Positions 32,936 through 41,553 are shown, counted from the stretch's first letter. The stretch: 64,000 nt of DNA from Rhizobacter koreensis (GCF_013366375.1 NZ_JABWMJ010000009.1:124001-188000); one strand, 5' to 3'. Numbers and translations are program-made. Notes: generated by a model from the sequence alone, not told the origin.

Positions 32936-33675
32936 CAGCGGCGCCGGGCCCGGAACACGTGGGTGAACAGGCCGTCGTCGTACTCGTCGACGTGCCAGCC
33001 GGCCGTGGCCGACCACGCGCTCGAGAGTTCGCGACCCCGGAAGCCCGCGCGCACGCTGAGCACCGCGTCGAGCCGCGTCACCGGCCCCGACCCGATGGCC
33101 CCGACGAGGTGACTCGCCGCCAGTGCGAAGCGGCTGCGCCGTGGCTCGCACGCGATCACCGCGGCAGCCCGCCCGACGCAGCCGGCGAGCAGACGGGCAA
33201 GCGCCGGCTCGTCGAAGTGATGCAGGAACAGGTTGGCGACGACCGCGTCGAAGCGCTGCGCCGACTCGCCCGCGGGCACCAGCGTCGCACCCGGGTCGCC
33301 AGCGCCGGCCCACGCGAGCACGTCGATGGTGAGCGGCCGCGCGATCCAGCCGGCGCTCGCGTAGTCGGCGATCGTGGCCGCATCGACCAGCGCCTGGCGG
33401 TCGAGCAGCGTGATCTCGACGCGCGGCCAGCGCTCGCGCGTGCGCCGCGCCACGTCGAGCATCAGGCGGCCGTCGCCGCAGCCGATCTCGACCAGGCGCA
33501 GCGGCGGGTCGCTGGCCGAGCGTGCCGGCAGCGCCGGCTCGAGCGCGCGCCGCAGGATGCCGGTCGCGCCCATGATCCGGTTGATGCGCCGCAGGTCGCG
33601 CCGGGCGCGCCGGGCTCGCGGATCGTCCGGTTCGAGGTGGTCGAGCTCCTCGGGTTCGAGAACGCGGGTCAGCAT
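32935..33675 (-). CDS. SAM-dependent methyltransferase, PKS cluster
   Basis: A 246-residue class I methyltransferase. The SAM-binding motif I is LVEIGCGDGRLML, motif II-like acidic end at ITLLDRQ, and the post-I motif FDAVVANLFLHHF. The N-terminal 50 residues (RRARRDLRRINRIMGATGIL) are conserved in methyltransferases found next to type III PKS genes. It probably methylates the PKS product. The ATG at 33675 was preferred to the ATG at 33732 because the family starts MLTRVLEPEELDHL. Its stop overlaps the oxidoreductase start. The PKS gene ends 174 bases upstream. Confidence 0.88.
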   Translation of the reverse strand: MLTRVLEPEELDHLEPDDPRARRARRDLRRINRIMGATGILRRALEPALPARSASDPPLRLVEIGCGDGRLMLDVARRTRERWPRVEITLLDRQALVDAATIADYASAGWIARPLTIDVLAWAGAGDPGATLVPAGESAQRFDAVVANLFLHHFDEPALARLLAGCVGRAAAVIACEPRRSRFALAASHLVGAIGSGPVTRLDAVLSVRAGFRGRELSSAWSATAGWHVDEYDDGLFTHVFRARRR

Positions 33676-33849
33676 CGCGCCGGCTCCATGCGCAGGTCCC
33701 CGTTGAGCGAACCGTCGGCGGCCGCGGTCCACGCCGGCTGCACACCCCGAGGCCTGTCACACGCGGCTGCGACCGGCGGTGTGGCACGCGCCGGCCGCGC
33801 GCTCACGACGCAGGCCCGCAACACCGGCACGGTCGACAACGCGAACCGC

Positions 33850-34935
33850 TCACGCGTCGACGCGCAGCAGCGCCCCGTGGCAGCTGAACCCCGCACCGAA
33901 CGACGACAGCCACCACCAGCCGCCGGGCGCGCGGTCGGCGAGCGCCGCATCGAGCACGAAGTAGACGAAGGCGCTCGACAGGTTGCCGTATTCGCGCAGC
34001 ATCGCAGCGCTGTAGCGGAACGCATCGTGGTCGAGCTCGAACCGCTTCTCGAGCGCGAGCAGCACGTCGCGGCCGCCGGCATGCATGATCCACGCGGCGA
34101 TCTCGGACGAGTCGACGTGGGCCCGCCCGAGCACCGTGCGCAGCACGCGTTGCGCGTACTCGGCGGCGAGCGCGGGCACCTCGCGCGTCAGGATGTTGCG
34201 CAGCATGCCCTCGCGCTGCTCGAACATCAGCGCCTTGCGCTGGGCCGGTTCGATCAGCGAGGTGCTGTCGACCCATTCGATGCGGCGCGGCGGGCGCCCG
34301 CTGCGGCCGGCCTCCGCATCGGGCGGCGCCGACGAGAGCACCGCGGCGCCGGCGCCGTCGCCGAACAGGCACGCGCTGATCAGCACACCGGGGTCGTTGT
34401 CGAGGTACATCGCGGCGCTGCTGACCTCGACGCAAACCGAGAGCACGTGCTTCGCGGAGCCGGCGCCGAGCAGCGAGCGGCCGAGCATCAGGTTCGGCAG
34501 CGCCGCCGCGCAGCCCTGCCCGACCAGGTCGAAGGCCTGCACGTCGGGGCGGAGCCCCAGCCGCTCGATCACATAGCCCGAGAGCCCGGGGCAGAGGTAC
34601 CCGGTGCAGGTGCTGACGACAATCGCGTCGATCTGCGAGACGTCGACGCCGCTCGACGCCAGCGCACGCGCCCCGGCGTCGGCGGCGAGCGTCGGCGCGT
34701 GGGCGAGGAAGCGCCGGTCGAGGGTGTCGGGATCGATCGTGAACACCTCGTCCAGCGAGTCGAGCGCGAGACGCCGAGCCTCGATCCCGTTGTCGCGCTG
34801 CAGCACGGTGCGCGCGATCAGGTGCGAGCGTGTGTCAAGGCGCGCGAACCAGGCCGAGCGCTCGAACGCCCGGAGGCACTCGGCCTTGGTGTAGCGCGTG
34901 GAGGGTGCGGCGGTCCCGATGCCTCGGATGTACAT
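33850..34935 (-). CDS. type III polyketide synthase (chalcone/stilbene synthase family)
   Basis: A 361-residue homodimeric ketosynthase that condenses a CoA starter with malonyl-CoA without an acyl carrier protein. The catalytic triad is complete: Cys142 in VGQGCAAALP, His285 in WIMHAGGRD, Asn318 in REYGNLSSA. The CoA-binding/active-site loop near FGDGAGAAVL is intact. The starter and number of extensions cannot be read, but the accompanying methyltransferase and flavoprotein suggest an alkylresorcinol, alkylpyrone or related phenolic lipid. The ATG at 34935 begins MYIRGIGTAAPSTRY; longer frame upstream is not PKS-like. Hydrolase gene lies 128 bases upstream on the same strand. Confidence 0.95.
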   Translation of the reverse strand: MYIRGIGTAAPSTRYTKAECLRAFERSAWFARLDTRSHLIARTVLQRDNGIEARRLALDSLDEVFTIDPDTLDRRFLAHAPTLAADAGARALASSGVDVSQIDAIVVSTCTGYLCPGLSGYVIERLGLRPDVQAFDLVGQGCAAALPNLMLGRSLLGAGSAKHVLSVCVEVSSAAMYLDNDPGVLISACLFGDGAGAAVLSSAPPDAEAGRSGRPPRRIEWVDSTSLIEPAQRKALMFEQREGMLRNILTREVPALAAEYAQRVLRTVLGRAHVDSSEIAAWIMHAGGRDVLLALEKRFELDHDAFRYSAAMLREYGNLSSAFVYFVLDAALADRAPGGWWWLSSFGAGFSCHGALLRVDA

Positions 34936-35063
34936 GAGCGTGCTGAAAGGGGTGGCCGGCGCAGTATGGCAAGGAACGCTTTCACGGGTTGGCGCGAGGC
35001 GTTGCGGCCCGGCCCCTGCCTGTGGCGGCGACGGGTCGACGCGGCGTCGCTCGCGGCCCAGGG

Positions 35064-35939
35064 TCAGCGCGCGGCCAGGAACTCGACCAGCATCGCGTTC
35101 ACCCGCTCCGCTTCCTCGTGGTGCACCCAATGCGTCGCGCCCTCGACGTAGGTGAGCTCGGCGTCGCGGCAGAGCGCCGCGCTCGCGCGCGCCCAGGCGG
35201 CGTCGAGCGCGTGGTCGCGGTCGACCCAGATCACGCGCACCGGCACGTCGATCGGCCGGACGGCACGGCGGCGCGGCAGCGCGCGGTACCAGTTCAGCAT
35301 CGCGGTCATCGCACCGGGCTCCAGCCATTCGCCGCGATGCACCGCCAGCGCCGCGTCGTCGAAGGTGCCGGGCCGGCTGGTGCGCCTCAGCACTTGCGCC
35401 AGCCGCCGCCCCGCGTCGGCGGTGAGCGCGCGCTCGGGCAGCCAGGGCAGCTGGAACGCCGCCACGTACGCGCTGCGCAGCCACTGCGAGGGATGCCGCA
35501 GCAGATGGCGCCGGCTGGTGTCGAGGTGCGGCGCGTTAATGACCGCGACGCGCTCGACGTGCTGCGGCGCGTGCGACGCCAGGTGCCAGGCGACGATGCC
35601 GCCCCAGTCGTGGCCGACCACCGCGAAGCGCTCGCGGCCGACCGCACGCGCGATCGCCACCACGTCGGCGGCGAGCGTATCGAGCCGATAGGCGCGGCGC
35701 CCGCGCGGCTTGCTCGAACCTGCATAGCCGCGCTGGTCGGGCGCGACGACGCGCAGGCCGGCTGCGGCGAGCGGCCCGATTTGGTGGCGCCAGCCGTACG
35801 CCGATTCCGGAAAGCCGTGCAGCAGCAACACGAGCGGGCCGTCGTCCGGCCCGGCAGCCAGTGCGTGGAAGCGCACGCCGTTGGCGACGACGTCCAGCGA
35901 AGCGGCGGCGCGGGTCTGCCGAGGCACGGCCGAGATCAC
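35064..35939 (-). CDS. epoxide hydrolase-like alpha/beta hydrolase
   Basis: A 291-residue alpha/beta hydrolase with the epoxide-hydrolase/haloalkane-dehalogenase style motifs: LLHGFPESAYGWR (oxyanion HGFPE) and VVGHDWGGIVAW, where the Asp of GHDWGG is the nucleophile. A late His is in EGATHWVHHEE. Substrate unknown. The start codon is GTG at 35939, overlapping the stop of a possible small gene (GTGA). It lies upstream of the type III PKS on the same strand (128-base gap), so it may belong to the same pathway, but hydrolases of this sort are common and the association is only positional. Confidence 0.88.
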   Translation of the reverse strand: MISAVPRQTRAAASLDVVANGVRFHALAAGPDDGPLVLLLHGFPESAYGWRHQIGPLAAAGLRVVAPDQRGYAGSSKPRGRRAYRLDTLAADVVAIARAVGRERFAVVGHDWGGIVAWHLASHAPQHVERVAVINAPHLDTSRRHLLRHPSQWLRSAYVAAFQLPWLPERALTADAGRRLAQVLRRTSRPGTFDDAALAVHRGEWLEPGAMTAMLNWYRALPRRRAVRPIDVPVRVIWVDRDHALDAAWARASAALCRDAELTYVEGATHWVHHEEAERVNAMLVEFLAAR

Positions 35940-36100
35940 GCGCGCGTGAACTTGGCGTTGCCGGCCCGGCGCACGCGCTCGAGCACGAAGGCGTCGCGCG
36001 GCAGGGACGCGAAGGGCCGGACGTCGATGTGCGGGTTCTGCCTGGCGGCGATGATCAACGCCAGGGCGCCTGTCGGCAGCTCGACCGCGTGCCCCATCAT
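35936..36100 (-). CDS. possible 54-residue protein overlapping the hydrolase start
   Basis: This short frame starts MMGHAVELPTGALALI and ends with a basic tail (ERVRRAGNAKFTRA). Its stop TGA overlaps the GTG of the hydrolase gene by four bases, the same arrangement used throughout this chromosome for coupled genes, and a purine-rich GGCAGG lies before the ATG. Against it: it is only 54 residues, has no recognisable family, and lies inside a longer meaningless open frame. Confidence 0.35.
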   Translation of the reverse strand: MMGHAVELPTGALALIIAARQNPHIDVRPFASLPRDAFVLERVRRAGNAKFTRA

Positions 36101-36387
36101 GGCCTGCCCAGTGCCCTCGCCCGGGACCGCGACGCGGGTACGCGGCGTCGCTGCCGCCTTACGACACCAGCTCGCAAGGCGTCCGCCGGTGCATGGGAGA
36201 GCGCTCCGGCTCGAACCGCTCGGGCGCGTGCCGGCGGTGCGCCTCGCGATTGGTGCGGTCGAGGTCGGGCAAGGTGCGTCGGCCCGCCTCGAGACGCAAG
36301 CCGTTCCACTCGTCGCTGCGGCGCACCCGCGCCACCCTCGCCGGAAAGAACGGAAGCGCCGCGTCTCCGCGGTCGAACGCGGTCTGA
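36101..36387. other. intergenic stretch without a recognisable gene
   Basis: Together with the doubtful 54-residue frame this makes nearly 450 bases without a confident gene. All six frames here are Arg/Ala/Pro-rich, as expected of chance frames in high-GC DNA. I see no AT-rich promoter, hairpin with a T-tract or repeat. A diverged or broken gene cannot be excluded. Confidence 0.4.
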
Positions 36388-36738
36388 TCAGGCGGCGCCG
36401 CGTGCGCCGGCGGGGCCGCCGGCAACCGACGCGACCGCCTCGACCGCCGCGGCGAGCCCGCGCCGCGCCGAGCCGGCGACGCCGCGCGTCCAGCCGGTGC
36501 CGGCGGTGTCGGCAGGTCGAGCGGCGCTCTCGGCGGCCGCCGGCGCGGCGTCGCGCACCCGCCAGTTGGCGAGTCGGCGCAGGCCGGCGCGCGCACCGAG
36601 CGTGCGCTCGACCTGCGCGATGGCGTCGATGATCCCGTCGATCCGGCCGCTGTCCCACACCGGCGCGGCGTAGGCGGCTTCGAGCTGCCTGCGCAGGCGC
36701 TCGTATTCGTTCATCAATTCAGACCCGCGATGGCTCAT
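36388..36738 (-). CDS. hypothetical protein
   Basis: A 116-residue protein whose first half is helical and charged (MSHRGSELMNEYERLRRQLEAAY and DGIIDAIAQVERTLGARAGLRRLANWRV) and whose second half is Ala/Gly-rich and low in complexity. I do not recognise a family. The ATG at 36738 is preceded by AGGGAG at normal distance, and MNEY at codon 9 is an alternative. The first half is coherent enough to suggest a real small cytosolic protein. It is flanked by the amidase gene upstream on the same strand. Confidence 0.5.
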   Translation of the reverse strand: MSHRGSELMNEYERLRRQLEAAYAAPVWDSGRIDGIIDAIAQVERTLGARAGLRRLANWRVRDAAPAAAESAARPADTAGTGWTRGVAGSARRGLAAAVEAVASVAGGPAGARGAA

Positions 36739-36901
36739 GCGTGTGCTCCCTTGACGCGAGTTGAGCAAGCGCTGTGCCGCGGTGGGCCGCAGGCCCGGCC
36801 TGCGATGGCAGGTCGGCTCCACCTTGCCGTACACCTCCGCAGCAGCGGCTGTGCAGCCGCCGGACGGCGATGAACGCCGCAGCATGGAGCAGGCAGGCGC
36901 G

Positions 36902-37666
36902 CTAGGAGCCGCCGCTCGCCTGCGCCAGGCAGTGGATGAGCGCCCCATCACGCTCGATCGGCTCGTCGGGCGGCGCCTCGGGCCGATGGTGCAGACGGAA
37001 AGCGGCGAGGGCCGCGTCCGGTCGCCGCACGTCGTAGCCGATCGCCCGCAGCCCGAGCCACGCGTCGAAGCCCGACGGGGCCGGAGCGAGCGGCGGCTCG
37101 CACCAGAGCCCGAAGCCCGCTGCGGCGAGCGTGCGCCACGGGAACAGCGGGCCCGGGTCGACCTTGCGGCCGGGCGCGACGTCGGAGTGGCCGACGAAGT
37201 CGGCCGCGCCGAGCCGGTGCCGCTCGCGCAGGTCGCCGAGCAGGCGCAGCAGGCTCGCGATCTGCGCGGCCGGGTACGGCGAGCTGCCGTCGTTGTCGAG
37301 CTCGATGCCGATCGAGGCCGAGTTGACGTCGCGCGCCGGCCCCCATTGGGACGCGCCGGCGTGCCAGGCCCGCGCGCGTTCGTCGACCAGCTGCACGAGC
37401 CGGCCGTCGCGCTCGATCAGGTAGTGCGCGCTGACGCCGCTGCCGGGACGGGTGAGCGTGCGCAGCGCGTGGTCGGCGTTGTCGGCCGCGGTGTAGTGGA
37501 TGACGACGAGCTGGACGCGCCGCTCGTCGAAGTTCGGCGATGGCTGCCAGGTGTGCGCGAGGGCCGGTCCGCGCGGTGCCGGTGCCGTCGCGCAGCCGGC
37601 GAGCGCAGCCGCGAGCGCCAGCAGCACCGGGACGACGCGCGTGGAGCCAGCGCGAAGCTCACGCAT
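36902..37666 (-). CDS. N-acetylmuramoyl-L-alanine amidase, AmiD-like lipoprotein
   Basis: A 254-residue amidase_2 (T7 lysozyme/AmpD-like) enzyme that cleaves the bond between MurNAc and L-Ala. Zinc ligands are visible in LVVIHYTAADNADHAL (first His) and FVGHSDVAPGRKVDPGPLFPW (second His, and Asp), with VSAHYLIERDG following the first. A signal peptide ends in the lipobox LAGC with Cys25, so it is an outer-membrane lipoprotein like E. coli AmiD, acting in peptidoglycan recycling. The ATG at 37666 was chosen because it starts the signal peptide; the frame itself opens further upstream. Confidence 0.9.
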   Translation of the reverse strand: MRELRAGSTRVVPVLLALAAALAGCATAPAPRGPALAHTWQPSPNFDERRVQLVVIHYTAADNADHALRTLTRPGSGVSAHYLIERDGRLVQLVDERARAWHAGASQWGPARDVNSASIGIELDNDGSSPYPAAQIASLLRLLGDLRERHRLGAADFVGHSDVAPGRKVDPGPLFPWRTLAAAGFGLWCEPPLAPAPSGFDAWLGLRAIGYDVRRPDAALAAFRLHHRPEAPPDEPIERDGALIHCLAQASGGS

Positions 37667-37875
37667 GCGGCAGCCGTCCGTCCGTCCGGGCCGGTGCCGA
37701 AGGGCGTGCGTCGGACTCACGGGTACGTAGCTTGCCGACCGTTGCTTGGCTCGCGAGCCCGGCATGGTGCCGGAGGCGAGCCGAGCTTCGCCGGGACCCG
37801 CGTTTCTCTCCGGTCGAAGACCCCGGCACGTGCCGCCGCGATGCGGCGTGTGCCGGCCTGAAGGAATTCGACATC

Positions 37876-38358
37876 GTGTCTCCCGCATCGCCGCTCCGCG
37901 TCCTCGTCGTCGACGACAACGTCGACGCCGCGCAATCGTTGTGCTTTCTGCTGGAGGCGATGGGTTGCGAAGCGGCAGCCTGCCACGACGGCCCGGCCGG
38001 CCTCGGCCTCGCGAGCCGCTTCGAACCGCACCTCGCGATCATCGACCTCGACATGCCACGCATGCGCGGCTGCGACGTGGTGCGTCACCTGCGCCTGCAG
38101 GACGGCCATGCGCTTGCGATGGTGGTCTGCCTGACCGGCTCGAACCGCGCCGAGGACCGTCAGCAGTCGCTCGCCGCCGGCTTCGACGCCTATGTGCTCA
38201 AGCCGATCGATCACGCCACCCTCGCCGGCGTTCTCGAGCGCGCTCGCGCCCTCACCGTCGACCTGCGCACGGCGCACCAGCCGCGGCGCCGCGCGACACC
38301 GGCGCGGCGCGAGCCCGCGAGTCGGCACCGCGACAGCGCACCGGGCGCGTTGCGCTAG
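37876..38358 (+). CDS. single-domain response regulator (CheY-like)
   Basis: A 160-residue receiver protein with no output domain. The acidic pocket is VLVVDDN (Asp13, Asp14), the phospho-acceptor is Asp57 in AIIDLDMP, the switch Thr is Thr87 (CLTGSN) and the invariant Lys is Lys109 (VLKPID). A 30-residue Arg-rich tail follows the domain. No ATG fits; a GTG at 37876 gives the correct N terminus and has AAGGAA about 11 bases upstream. No kinase is adjacent, so its partner is unknown; the hybrid kinase at 44990 is one distant possibility. Confidence 0.85.
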   Translation: MSPASPLRVLVVDDNVDAAQSLCFLLEAMGCEAAACHDGPAGLGLASRFEPHLAIIDLDMPRMRGCDVVRHLRLQDGHALAMVVCLTGSNRAEDRQQSLAAGFDAYVLKPIDHATLAGVLERARALTVDLRTAHQPRRRATPARREPASRHRDSAPGALR

Positions 38359-38542
38359 CACGCGACAGAGCAAGGTCCGCGCCCCGGCACGCGCCGACCC
38401 CCCGCGCCCGCACCCGCGCTCGTCTCTTTGCCTCCGTGGCACGGCAAGCCGCCCGCGTCGCATCGGGCGCGCCGGGCACCGGTCGCACCCTGCCGCGGCC
38501 CGACGCCGCAGGTCGTGCGCGACCTCGCCCGCACGCGCCGGC

Positions 38543-39691
38543 TCAGGGCTCGGCACCCTGCACGATGAGATGGATCATCTGCAGCTTGGCGACCGTCGGC
38601 TTGGGCAGCACGAACGGATAGAAGTCGGGCTGACCCATGCTGCGCGACATCTCGTTCAGCACCGCGGTGAGCTCGACCCAGGCGTTGACGAAGTGCAGGA
38701 AGGCGTCGGCGTCGGGGTCGTCCGGACGCCAGAGCGCCTCGCGCGTCCACGGCTCGACCTCGAGCTCGACGTCGGCGGCGTGGATGCCGAAGCTGAGCGC
38801 GGTGTCGACCGTGTCGACCATGTGCAGGTAGTGGGCCCAGGTCTCCGCCCAGTCCTCCCAAGGGTGGCAGCTCGCGTACGTGCTGATGAACCGGGTCCGC
38901 CAGTCGGCCGGCGGACCTTGCTCGTAGTTGCGCTTGAGCGCCTCGGCGTAGTCCATGCAGTCGTCGCCGAACAGCTCGCGCACGTGCGGCAGCCACGCGC
39001 TGTCGCGCACCAGCAGATCCCAGTAGTAGTGCCCCACCTCGTGGCGGAAGTGGCCGAGCAGCGTGCGGTACGGCTCCTTCATCTGCGAGCGGATGCGCTC
39101 GCGCTCGGAGTCGTCGGCCTCGGCCAGGTTGAGCGTGATGAGGCCCTCGTCGTGTCCGGTCATCACCGGCGGCCCGCCGGGCTGCTGCTCGAGCATGTCG
39201 AACATCAGCCCGTGCTCCGGGTCTTCGCCGAGCTTGGAGCGGACCGGCAGACCGAGCCCGAGCAGTTGCGAGACGAGGCGCCGCTTGGCGAGTTCCATCA
39301 GGCCCCAATGGCGCTGGTTGACCTCGCTGGTCAGGTCCGGAATGGTGTGGTTGAGCCGGCACGCGATGCACAGGCCTGACGCGCCCGCCTGGGCCAGCGG
39401 CTCGTCGGCGCGCAGCAGCCAGTTGCAACCGGCGGCGGTGTCGAAGTTGGCACAGCGGCGGTACTCGACGCGGCTGTCGTCGTACCAGAGATTCCAGGTG
39501 CCGTCGGTCGCGCCGGGCTTGAGCGGAAACAGCTCGAGCCGCTCGGTCTCGTAGCCGAGCGGCGTCTTGCAGTTCAGGCACAGGCTGTTGCGGAAGAAGA
39601 TGGGGCGACCGCACTGGCAGCGGAACGCGCGCGGCGCCGCCGGCTCCTCGGCGCGCAGGCGTTCGGAGAGCGTTCTGAAGTGGTTCGACAT
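38543..39691 (-). CDS. zinc-ribbon metallopeptidase (PF10005/DUF2248 type)
   Basis: A 382-residue protein with an N-terminal four-cysteine zinc ribbon (CQCG at 25-28 and CLNC at 38-41) and a metal-binding HEVGH at residues 217-221, the HExxH pattern of zinc peptidases. Two further Cys clusters occur (CANFDTAAGC, CIAC). The family is annotated putative zinc-binding metallopeptidase and its substrate is unknown. The ATG at 39691 lies divergently 134 bases from the hemerythrin protein gene. No signal peptide is seen. Confidence 0.88.
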   Translation of the reverse strand: MSNHFRTLSERLRAEEPAAPRAFRCQCGRPIFFRNSLCLNCKTPLGYETERLELFPLKPGATDGTWNLWYDDSRVEYRRCANFDTAAGCNWLLRADEPLAQAGASGLCIACRLNHTIPDLTSEVNQRHWGLMELAKRRLVSQLLGLGLPVRSKLGEDPEHGLMFDMLEQQPGGPPVMTGHDEGLITLNLAEADDSERERIRSQMKEPYRTLLGHFRHEVGHYYWDLLVRDSAWLPHVRELFGDDCMDYAEALKRNYEQGPPADWRTRFISTYASCHPWEDWAETWAHYLHMVDTVDTALSFGIHAADVELEVEPWTREALWRPDDPDADAFLHFVNAWVELTAVLNEMSRSMGQPDFYPFVLPKPTVAKLQMIHLIVQGAEP

Positions 39692-39824
39692 GGGGACCTT
39701 GCGTTGGTGGTGCCCGGTTGAAGCAACTGCCATTCCCGTCCGGCGCATCGCGCGCGCGGCACACATGCCTGCGATGGGAATGCAGCTTGCCGTTGGCGCC
39801 GACCGCAAACCTGCAATCCGCTCC

Positions 39825-40388
39825 ATGACCCACGAATCCTTTCTCTCGCGCCGCAGCCTGCTTGCCGGCGCGGCAGCCAGCGCCGCCCTGCTGTCGATGC
39901 ACGACGCGATCGCGCAGAGCAGCAGCGCCGGCAACTGGCTCGCGATGGTGAAGGTGCACCACGCGATGGTGATGAAGACGCTCGACGAAATGCTCGACGC
40001 GAACAACCGCACCTTCCTGCGCCGCGAGCGCATGCACCTCGCGCTGCACTACCAGCTCACCGCGCACTCGGTCGCCGAGGAAAACGTGCTCTATCCGGCG
40101 ATCGCGCGCACGCTGCAGATGAGCGACGCCGACAAGCTCTACCTCGACCAGGCGCACGCGAAGGTGATGGACGCCGAGCTCGCGATGCTCTCGGCGCAGC
40201 AGGAAACCGAGTGGTTCGACAAGTTGCGCGCCCTCAAGGCGGCGCTGCAGCAGCACGCGACGGGTGACGAGGAAGGGCGGCTGTACCCCGAGCTGCAGGG
40301 CAAGCTCGACGCCGCGACCAATCGCATGCTGGCGACGGCCTATCAGGCCGAGTTCGCGACCGTCGGCAAGCGCCGCAAGCTCGGCTGA
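39825..40388 (+). CDS. Tat-exported hemerythrin-domain protein
   Basis: A 187-residue protein with a twin-arginine signal (SRRSLLAGAAASAALLS, residues 8-24) and a hemerythrin HHE four-helix domain: VKVHHAMVMKTLDEML, HLALHYQLTAHSVAEENVLYPAI, HAKVMDAELAML and the Glu-rich segment near ALQQHATGDEEGRLYPEL. The His and Glu residues could hold a di-iron site that binds oxygen, NO or peroxide in the periplasm. The frame is open upstream to 39567, but the Tat signal fixes the start at 39825. It diverges from the zinc peptidase gene. Confidence 0.88.
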   Translation: MTHESFLSRRSLLAGAAASAALLSMHDAIAQSSSAGNWLAMVKVHHAMVMKTLDEMLDANNRTFLRRERMHLALHYQLTAHSVAEENVLYPAIARTLQMSDADKLYLDQAHAKVMDAELAMLSAQQETEWFDKLRALKAALQQHATGDEEGRLYPELQGKLDAATNRMLATAYQAEFATVGKRRKLG

Positions 40389-40409
40389 CGCCGCGCAGCC
40401 GGCGGCGCG

Positions 40410-41507
40410 TCATGCGTGCCGGCGGCCGTCGTAGAAGGTGAACCCCGGGTCGCGCCGGCTGGCGCGGCCCTCGCGCCACGCCTCGACCGCGGCGCTCATG
40501 TCGGCACGACCGGCCTCCCAGCGCTCGCCGATCGATGCGCGGGAGAACTCGATCGCCTTGGCGCCGGTCTCATGTGCCGGCGGGCGATATGCGACCAGCA
40601 CCACCTCGACTGCGCCGGTGCGCGCCTCGCGCTCGATCGCGGCGCGCGTCGGATCCGCGGCGTCGATGCGCGGCGCGATCTCGGCCAGCAGCGCGCGCAG
40701 CCGCTGCTCCTTGCGGTACGCCTCGATCGAGCGCAGCGACTGCGAGCTGAAGGCGATGTCCTGGGCGCGCTCGAGCGCCGAGTCGAGCGAAGCCGGCCGC
40801 TCGCCACGCGAGTCGAACAGGTCGACGCAGAAGCAGAGCTGATCGCCGGCCGGCGGCGCGTCGAGCAGCGGGTCGAGCGGCAGGTTGCAGAACATGCCGG
40901 GATCGCCGAGCAGGCGACCGTCGACCTCCACGGGCGGAAAGCCGGGGATGAACGCCGTGGTCGCGAGCAGGTGCTGCGGCGTGATCGCCTGCTTGCGGCT
41001 GTCGAAGTAGACCGGCTCGCCGGTCTCGAGATCGACACACGCGATGACGAGCGGCAGCCCGGCGCGATTGAGGCGATCGAAGTCGACGAGCCGCTCGAGC
41101 GTCGGCACGAGCGGCCGCCCGTCGAAGAGACCCAGGTCGGGCGGCGTACCCGGCAGCATCGAGAGGAACCCGGTCGGGCGCGGCATGAAGAGCCCCGGGC
41201 GCCCGGCGAAGACGGTCTGCATCGCGTGCATCTTGTTGTAGATGTCGCGCGGCCGACCCGAAACGGGCGCGAGCCCGAACGCGCTGCCCGTCGCCGCCTG
41301 CTGCCAGAACGCCTGCAGCTTCTCGACTCGCTCGGCCGGCGGGTTGCCGGCGAGGATGGCAGCGGTCACCGCGCCGATCGACGCGCCCGACACGATGTCG
41401 GGCTCGATGCCGGCCCCGTGCAGCGCTTCGTAGGCGCCGGCGGCGTAGGCGCCCAGGGCATTGCCGCCGGAGAGCGCGAGGCCGATGTGGCGGGTGTCGT
41501 CCTTCAT
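40410..41507 (-). CDS. patatin-like phospholipase
   Basis: A 365-residue patatin-family serine hydrolase. The oxyanion loop GLALSGGNALGAYAAG is at residues 9-24, and the nucleophile is the Ser of VSGASIGAVTA. The catalytic Asp is normally in a DGG/DGA motif; here the best match is VDGRLLGDPG, so the second Gly is replaced by Arg. No signal peptide is seen. Bacterial patatins act as acyl hydrolases on phospholipids. The ATG at 41507 has a purine-rich AAGAAG before it. It ends 46 bases before the S9 peptidase gene on the same strand. Confidence 0.88.
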   Translation of the reverse strand: MKDDTRHIGLALSGGNALGAYAAGAYEALHGAGIEPDIVSGASIGAVTAAILAGNPPAERVEKLQAFWQQAATGSAFGLAPVSGRPRDIYNKMHAMQTVFAGRPGLFMPRPTGFLSMLPGTPPDLGLFDGRPLVPTLERLVDFDRLNRAGLPLVIACVDLETGEPVYFDSRKQAITPQHLLATTAFIPGFPPVEVDGRLLGDPGMFCNLPLDPLLDAPPAGDQLCFCVDLFDSRGERPASLDSALERAQDIAFSSQSLRSIEAYRKEQRLRALLAEIAPRIDAADPTRAAIEREARTGAVEVVLVAYRPPAHETGAKAIEFSRASIGERWEAGRADMSAAVEAWREGRASRRDPGFTFYDGRRHA

Positions 41508-41553
41508 CTTCTTGAGTCGCAGTGCGCCGCCCTCGCGGCGGTGAACGTGGTCC

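Noticed and set aside
33755-33761. A further TGTCACA on the plus strand between the PKS and methyltransferase genes
   Set aside because: The bases 16 positions downstream read GGTG rather than CGTC, and the orientation does not face a gene on that strand. It is probably a chance match.
36101-36387. Longer minus-strand frame 36159-36596 as a possible gene
   Set aside because: Its upstream part overlaps the better-supported 116-residue gene in another frame and its composition is Arg/Pro-rich, as expected for a shadow frame.
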